From positions 1 through 15,798 of the forward strand of contig PCWF01000193.1 in the NCBI GenBank assembly GCA_002796165.1: a DNA stretch of 15,798 nucleotides, in the 5' to 3' direction. Every line of letters begins with the position of its first letter. The stretch's first letter is position 1. The notes under the pieces were generated by a model. It searched no databases, had not been told where the DNA came from, and saw only the letters and a list, made by a program, of their open reading frames with translations. Source of the DNA: Nitrospinae bacterium CG11_big_fil_rev_8_21_14_0_20_56_8. GTDB lineage: Bacteria > Nitrospinota > Nitrospinia > Nitrospinales > VA-1. The position numbers and the translations under genes were made by a program. Positions 12,897-15,798 of the stretch are shown piece after piece.

Positions 12897-13139
12897 TCAT
12901 TGCTCATCCGTACCCAATTTGGCGACATCCGGTGTCACAGTGTCTTCCCGAACCCGATCCATCGTGTCCTGGCGCAGATCCCGTTTCACTTCCTTCTCCT
13001 GGTCTATCGCCGTTTGTTCCGTCGCTTCCCTGGCCTTGGTTTGACTTTCATCCTCATTGGCCATTACCCATCCGGGCGCGACGAACAGGCTTCCTGCCAG
13101 TACCATTGCCGAAACCGTTCCCAGTTTTTTGGTCAACAT
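12897..13139 (-). CDS. Small secreted protein of unknown function
   Basis: 80-aa protein I do not recognise. It begins MLTKKLGTVSAMVLAGSLFV, a typical Sec signal peptide with two lysines and a hydrophobic core, and cleavage is expected after WVMA at about residue 27 (Ala-Asn-Glu). The mature part, about 53 aa, is very hydrophilic and charged (EDESQTKAREATEQTAIDQE, EVKRDLRQDTMDRVREDT). It has no cysteine, which suggests a helical or disordered periplasmic or exported peptide. A strong Shine-Dalgarno sequence (GAGAGGAGA) lies about 9 nt before the ATG at 13139, and the gene ends at the shared bidirectional terminator. Signal peptide, ribosome site and terminator together support a real gene. 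It sits on the opposite strand between rplS and rnhB. Confidence 0.7.
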   Translation of the reverse strand: MLTKKLGTVSAMVLAGSLFVAPGWVMANEDESQTKAREATEQTAIDQEKEVKRDLRQDTMDRVREDTVTPDVAKLGTDEQ

Positions 13140-13531
13140 GGCGTTTTTCTCCTCTCGGTGATGGCGATTGTTTTCTACTCGAACAAAAGCAAGACGTGTG
13201 CCAGCCGTGGGCCTGCTTGCAAAGATTTGTTCCGGGAAAAAAGTCGGGAGACGTTCGATTTGAAAATCCGGTCATTAGCCTTATCCCGATAAAGATAGTT
13301 ATTATTTCGGAGGAAAGGCCGCAAGGAGAGGAGTGTCGATTCTTTCACCCAATTTATAAATAAATATACAGACCAAGCGAAAAATTGTTACATTTAGACG
13401 ATATTTTTTGAGGAAGAAAGATGCTCGTTTATTCTCCGGCGAATCTCTAAAAATTTCGGATAGCCCCTTGCGATCCCTTTATTTGAAAGGCGAGTGAGGG
13501 GCAAATTGAAAGATCATGAATAATTGGCAGG
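13140..13531. other. AT-rich intergenic region upstream of the small secreted protein
   Basis: About 390 bp without a credible gene and notably AT-rich around 13345-13420. It must hold the promoter of the minus-strand small protein, but no convincing box pair was found. No riboswitch or RNA gene that I recognise is present. It ends where the palindromic element at 13532 begins. Confidence 0.5.
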
Positions 13532-13695
13532 ATGCTGAAAACTCTTTCGGGTGTCATTCTGAGCCGCAAGGCGGCGAAGAATCTTGCCCGAAACCCTTGG
13601 CCAGCTTGAATTTACCCATCCGGACAGATCCTTCGCGGAGTTTATCCTCAGCTTGCCGAAGGACTCGGGATGACATTTTTGTAGCTTTTCAGCAC
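13532..13695. repeat. MITE/REP-like inverted-repeat element, family B, copy 2
   Basis: A fuller copy of the element at 6015-6146, in the same orientation. Outer ends GCTGAAAA (13534-13541) and TTTTCAGC (13686-13693) are inverted repeats. Inside them TCATTCTGAG (13554-13563) pairs with CTCGGGATGA (13664-13673) with two mismatches. GCCGCAAGGCGGCGAAGAATCTTG closely matches copy 1 in its left half, while the right half (TCCTCAGCTTGCCGAAGGA) differs. No open frame or transposase is present. It ends 31 bp before the chosen rnhB start. Confidence 0.75.
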
Positions 13696-13726
13696 CCTCT
13701 TGGATATGCCCTGCAACGGTTCGACC

Positions 13727-14350
13727 ATGCTTCAGTTTGAAGAGCGCGCCCGCCATCGCGGGTTTCGACATATCGCCGGTATCGATGAAGCCGGGCGGGG
13801 TCCCTTGGCCGGTCCGGTCGTTGCCGCCGCGGTCATCCTTCCCGAAGGGGCGATCCTTCCCGGTGTGGACGATTCCAAAAAACTCTCTGCGCGCCAGCGC
13901 GATTCCTGCTTTGAGGCAATTCATCAATCCGCCGCCGCCTTCGGCATCGGCATCGTTGACGTGGATGTCATCGACTCGATCAACATTCTCCAGGCGGCGC
14001 GGCTGGCGATGAGACGCGCCGTGGGACAACTCCCGCAAGCACCCGATCTGCTCCTCATTGACGGAAACCAGCGCATTGAATTTCCCGGGGAACAATGGAC
14101 GATCGTGAAGGGCGACCAACTCAGTCTTTCGGTCGCCGCCGCTTCGATCCTGGCGAAAGTCACCCGCGACCGGTTAATGGACGGGTACCATCAACGCTAT
14201 CCCCAGTACGGATTCGACCGGCATAAAGGGTACGGGACCCGGCTCCACCGCGATCGCATTCGGGACCATGGCCCGTGTCCCATCCACCGCCGCACCTTCC
14301 GGGGGGTGAGGGAATTTATTGGGAACCCCGCCGGAAATGTGTCAGGCTGA
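13727..14350 (+). CDS. rnhB: Ribonuclease HII
   Basis: Degrades the RNA strand of RNA-DNA hybrids and incises at single ribonucleotides misincorporated in DNA. The ATG at 13727 gives MLQFEERARHRGFRHIAGID and 207 aa, normal for the family; an earlier in-frame ATG at 13706 would add seven residues. The conserved IAGIDEAGRGPLAGPVVAAA (16-35) holds Asp20 and Glu21. Asp112 (LLIDGNQ) and Asp130 (VKGDQLSLSVAAASILAKV) complete the DEDD site. YGFDRHKGYGT (161-171) and HRRTFRGV (187-194) are also typical. No strong Shine-Dalgarno sequence is visible, perhaps because the palindromic element at 13532-13695 lies just upstream. In many bacteria rnhB directly follows rplS; here almost 1 kb separates them. 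Confidence 0.94.
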   Translation: MLQFEERARHRGFRHIAGIDEAGRGPLAGPVVAAAVILPEGAILPGVDDSKKLSARQRDSCFEAIHQSAAAFGIGIVDVDVIDSINILQAARLAMRRAVGQLPQAPDLLLIDGNQRIEFPGEQWTIVKGDQLSLSVAAASILAKVTRDRLMDGYHQRYPQYGFDRHKGYGTRLHRDRIRDHGPCPIHRRTFRGVREFIGNPAGNVSG

Positions 14351-14400
14351 ACCCCATAGGACCCGGTTTTCCGATTTTTTTAGCGAAGTCCCCTGATCCC

Positions 14401-15798
14401 ATGCTTTCCTCACTTCAAAAACGATGGCGATTGGCCGACCCCCCGCAGGAGACGGTGGACCGCCTGGTCCGCGAGTTGAACGTGACCCCCACCCTGGCGC
14501 GTCTGTTGATCAACCGCAGGGTCGAGACCGCCGACGATGCGCGGTTTTTCCTGGAGAACGACCTGTCCCGTCTGCATGACCCGTTTTTGATGAAAGGCAT
14601 GGATGCCGCCGCCGAGCGTGTCCTGCGCGCCATCGAGAACCGCGAAAAGATCACCGCCTTCTGCGATTACGATGTGGATGGAGTGACCTCCGCCGCGTTC
14701 CTGATCCACTTCTTCCGCGATCTCGGCGTGGAGATCGACGACTATCTCCCCGAGCGGTTGCGGGAAGGATATGGGTTGAACGCGCAGGCCATCCATGAAA
14801 TTCATTCCCGGGGAACGCGGCTCATCATCACCGCCGATTGCGGCATCACCGCCGTCGAGGAGGTGCGGACCGCGCGGGCTCTGGGGGTGGACGTCATCAT
14901 TTCCGACCACCACCAAGTGGGGCCGCAGGGCTTGCCCGAGGCCGTGGCGGTGCTCAACCCGCATCGTTCCGACTGCACCTATCCGTACCGTTTTTTGAGC
15001 GGCGTGGGAATCGCGTTGAAACTGGCGCAGGCCGTGCGCTCCCGCCTGCTGGCCGCCGGATGGGACCGCGAACGGCTTCCCAATTTGAAACGGCATCTCG
15101 ACCTGTTTGCGCTCGGCACGATCGCCGACGTGGCTCCCCTGACCGGCGAAAACCATCTGCTCTCCGCCCTCGGCCTGGAGGTCATGACCGTTTCCGCCAA
15201 GCCCGGGTTGATCGCGCTCAAGGAAGTCGCGGGAGTGACGGGCGCGGTCACCGCCCGTTCCGTAGGATTCGGCTTGGGCCCGCGACTCAATGCCGCGGGC
15301 CGGTTGGGTAAAGCCGACGCCGGGCTCCACCTCCTGATTTCCCCCGATCTGCGCGAGGCGATGGAGCTGGCCGCCGTACTGGACCGGACGAATCAGGAAC
15401 GGAAAGACGTTCAGGAGCGGGTACTTGAGGAGGCCGAGTACCTCATGGAACGCGAAGTGAATCTGGAAAAAGATCGTGTGATCGTCCTCGCTTCGGAGAA
15501 TTTTCATCCCGGGGTGGTGGGGATCGCCGCGTCCCGCCTGGTGGAAAAATATTTCCGCCCCACCGTTCTGATCGCCCTGGAAGGCGAGGTGGGCAAAGGC
15601 TCGGGGCGCAGTATTCCCCGGTTCAATCTGCACAAGGCCTTTATCGAATGCGCCTCCCACCTCGTTCAGTTTGGCGGGCACGCCTACGCGGCGGGCCTCA
15701 CGATCCGGAAAGACTGCGTGCCCCATTTCCGCGATGCGATGAACCGGGTGGGGGAGCGGATCCTGCAACCCGAGGATCTCATTCCCGAAATGAAAATC
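14401..15798 (+). CDS. recJ: Single-stranded-DNA-specific exonuclease RecJ (C-terminus cut by window end)
   Basis: 5'-3' exonuclease on single-stranded DNA acting in RecF-pathway recombination, mismatch and base-excision repair. The frame opens at ATG 14401 and runs 466 codons to the window edge without a stop; about 100 residues should be missing. The DHH domain has FCDYDVDGVTSAAFL (87-101, Asp89, Asp91, Asp93), ITADCG (143-148) and SDHHQVG (168-174, Asp169-His170-His171). FGLGPRLNAAGRLGKADAG is at about 290-308. The DHHA1 domain follows, with HPGVVGIAASRLVEKYFRPT, SGRSI (401-405) and FGGHAYAAG (424-432). All metal-binding motifs are intact. It starts 50 bp after rnhB and is probably co-transcribed with it; the Shine-Dalgarno sequence is weak. 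Confidence 0.95.
   Translation, partial: MLSSLQKRWRLADPPQETVDRLVRELNVTPTLARLLINRRVETADDARFFLENDLSRLHDPFLMKGMDAAAERVLRAIENREKITAFCDYDVDGVTSAAFLIHFFRDLGVEIDDYLPERLREGYGLNAQAIHEIHSRGTRLIITADCGITAVEEVRTARALGVDVIISDHHQVGPQGLPEAVAVLNPHRSDCTYPYRFLSGVGIALKLAQAVRSRLLAAGWDRERLPNLKRHLDLFALGTIADVAPLTGENHLLSALGLEVMTVSAKPGLIALKEVAGVTGAVTARSVGFGLGPRLNAAGRLGKADAGLHLLISPDLREAMELAAVLDRTNQERKDVQERVLEEAEYLMEREVNLEKDRVIVLASENFHPGVVGIAASRLVEKYFRPTVLIALEGEVGKGSGRSIPRFNLHKAFIECASHLVQFGGHAYAAGLTIRKDCVPHFRDAMNRVGERILQPEDLIPEMKI

Noticed and set aside
13700..13726. Upstream TTG (13700) or ATG (13706) as the rnhB start.
   Set aside because: The family N-terminus aligns best from ATG 13727 and the extra residues are unlike RNase HII. 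The ATG at 13706 cannot be fully excluded.
13516..13740. Short frames within the family B element before rnhB.
   Set aside because: They derive from the palindromic repeat itself; no start signal or protein-like composition.
14329..14390. Possible terminator after rnhB (CGGAAA...TTTCCG then T-run).
   Set aside because: The stem is only 6 bp with a loop near 40 nt, partly inside the coding region. The T-run alone is not enough.
14410..15768. A 452-codon open frame on the minus strand opposite recJ.
   Set aside because: It lies wholly antisense to recJ, whose motifs are intact. Its composition (Gln/His/Gly/Arg-rich, no domain) is that of a GC-rich shadow frame.
1..15798. CRISPR arrays, tRNA/rRNA genes, toxin-antitoxin pairs, phage or transposase genes.
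   Set aside because: Looked for on both strands by eye; no regular spaced repeats, clover-leaf sequences or corresponding protein motifs were seen.

Overview
The window is a chromosomal segment from a moderately GC-rich, Gram-negative-type bacterium, and almost all of it is conserved housekeeping genes. Gene content (RodA, RNase E/G, Ffh, an SRP-type operon with a TM1570-like SPOUT methyltransferase after trmD, a pterin-type SDR) and the dispersed palindromic intergenic repeats are compatible with a Nitrospinota- or Desulfobacterota-like lineage. That placement is a guess from gene order and repeat style, because no rRNA or other taxonomic marker is present. No phage, insertion sequence, CRISPR array, tRNA or rRNA was found.

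Layout. (1) 1-1840, minus strand: rodA followed by the 5' part of an RNase E/G gene, which is cut by the window start and has its own extended -10 promoter and a hairpin leader. (2) 1841-2738: a 0.9-kb gap with no convincing gene. It is rich in small structured elements: three DnaA-box-like 9-mers, one of them perfect, four copies of AATCGTT(T/G), a 12-bp inverted repeat and an AT-rich tract. It is the best candidate here for something undescribed, possibly a replication origin. (3) 2739-4197, minus: moaB then an RluD-type pseudouridine synthase, 7 bp apart. They are divergent from (4) 4302-5012, plus, a pteridine-reductase-like SDR, followed by an unusually distant terminator and then slyD (5392-5874). 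(5) 5875-6361: a cluster of three different dispersed repeat families between convergent slyD and trkH. (6) 6362-8544, minus: queC then the trkH-type K+ channel subunit. (7) 8712-12779, plus: ffh, rpsP, rimM, trmD, TM1570-like methyltransferase and rplS, the classical SRP/ribosome-maturation cluster, driven by a good sigma70-type promoter and closed by a very strong bidirectional terminator. (8) 12897-13139, minus: a small secreted protein of unknown function. (9) 13532-13695: a second copy of one repeat family, immediately before rnhB (13727-14350) and recJ (14401 to the window end, incomplete), both plus.

Together the genes cover cell-wall elongation (RodA), RNA turnover (RNase E/G), rRNA and tRNA modification (RluD-like, TrmD, SPOUT enzyme, QueC for queuosine), ribosome assembly (bS16, RimM, bL19), co-translational membrane targeting (Ffh), protein folding and metal handling (SlyD), K+ import (TrkH), cofactor chemistry (MoaB, pteridine-reductase-like SDR) and DNA repair or RNA primer removal (RNase HII, RecJ). 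TTG initiation is common: four genes appear to start with TTG.

I did not find an obviously new multi-gene system. The most interesting signals are non-coding: the origin-like gap, the RNase E/G leader hairpin, the composite repeat cluster, and the small secreted protein plus repeat that separate rplS from rnhB.
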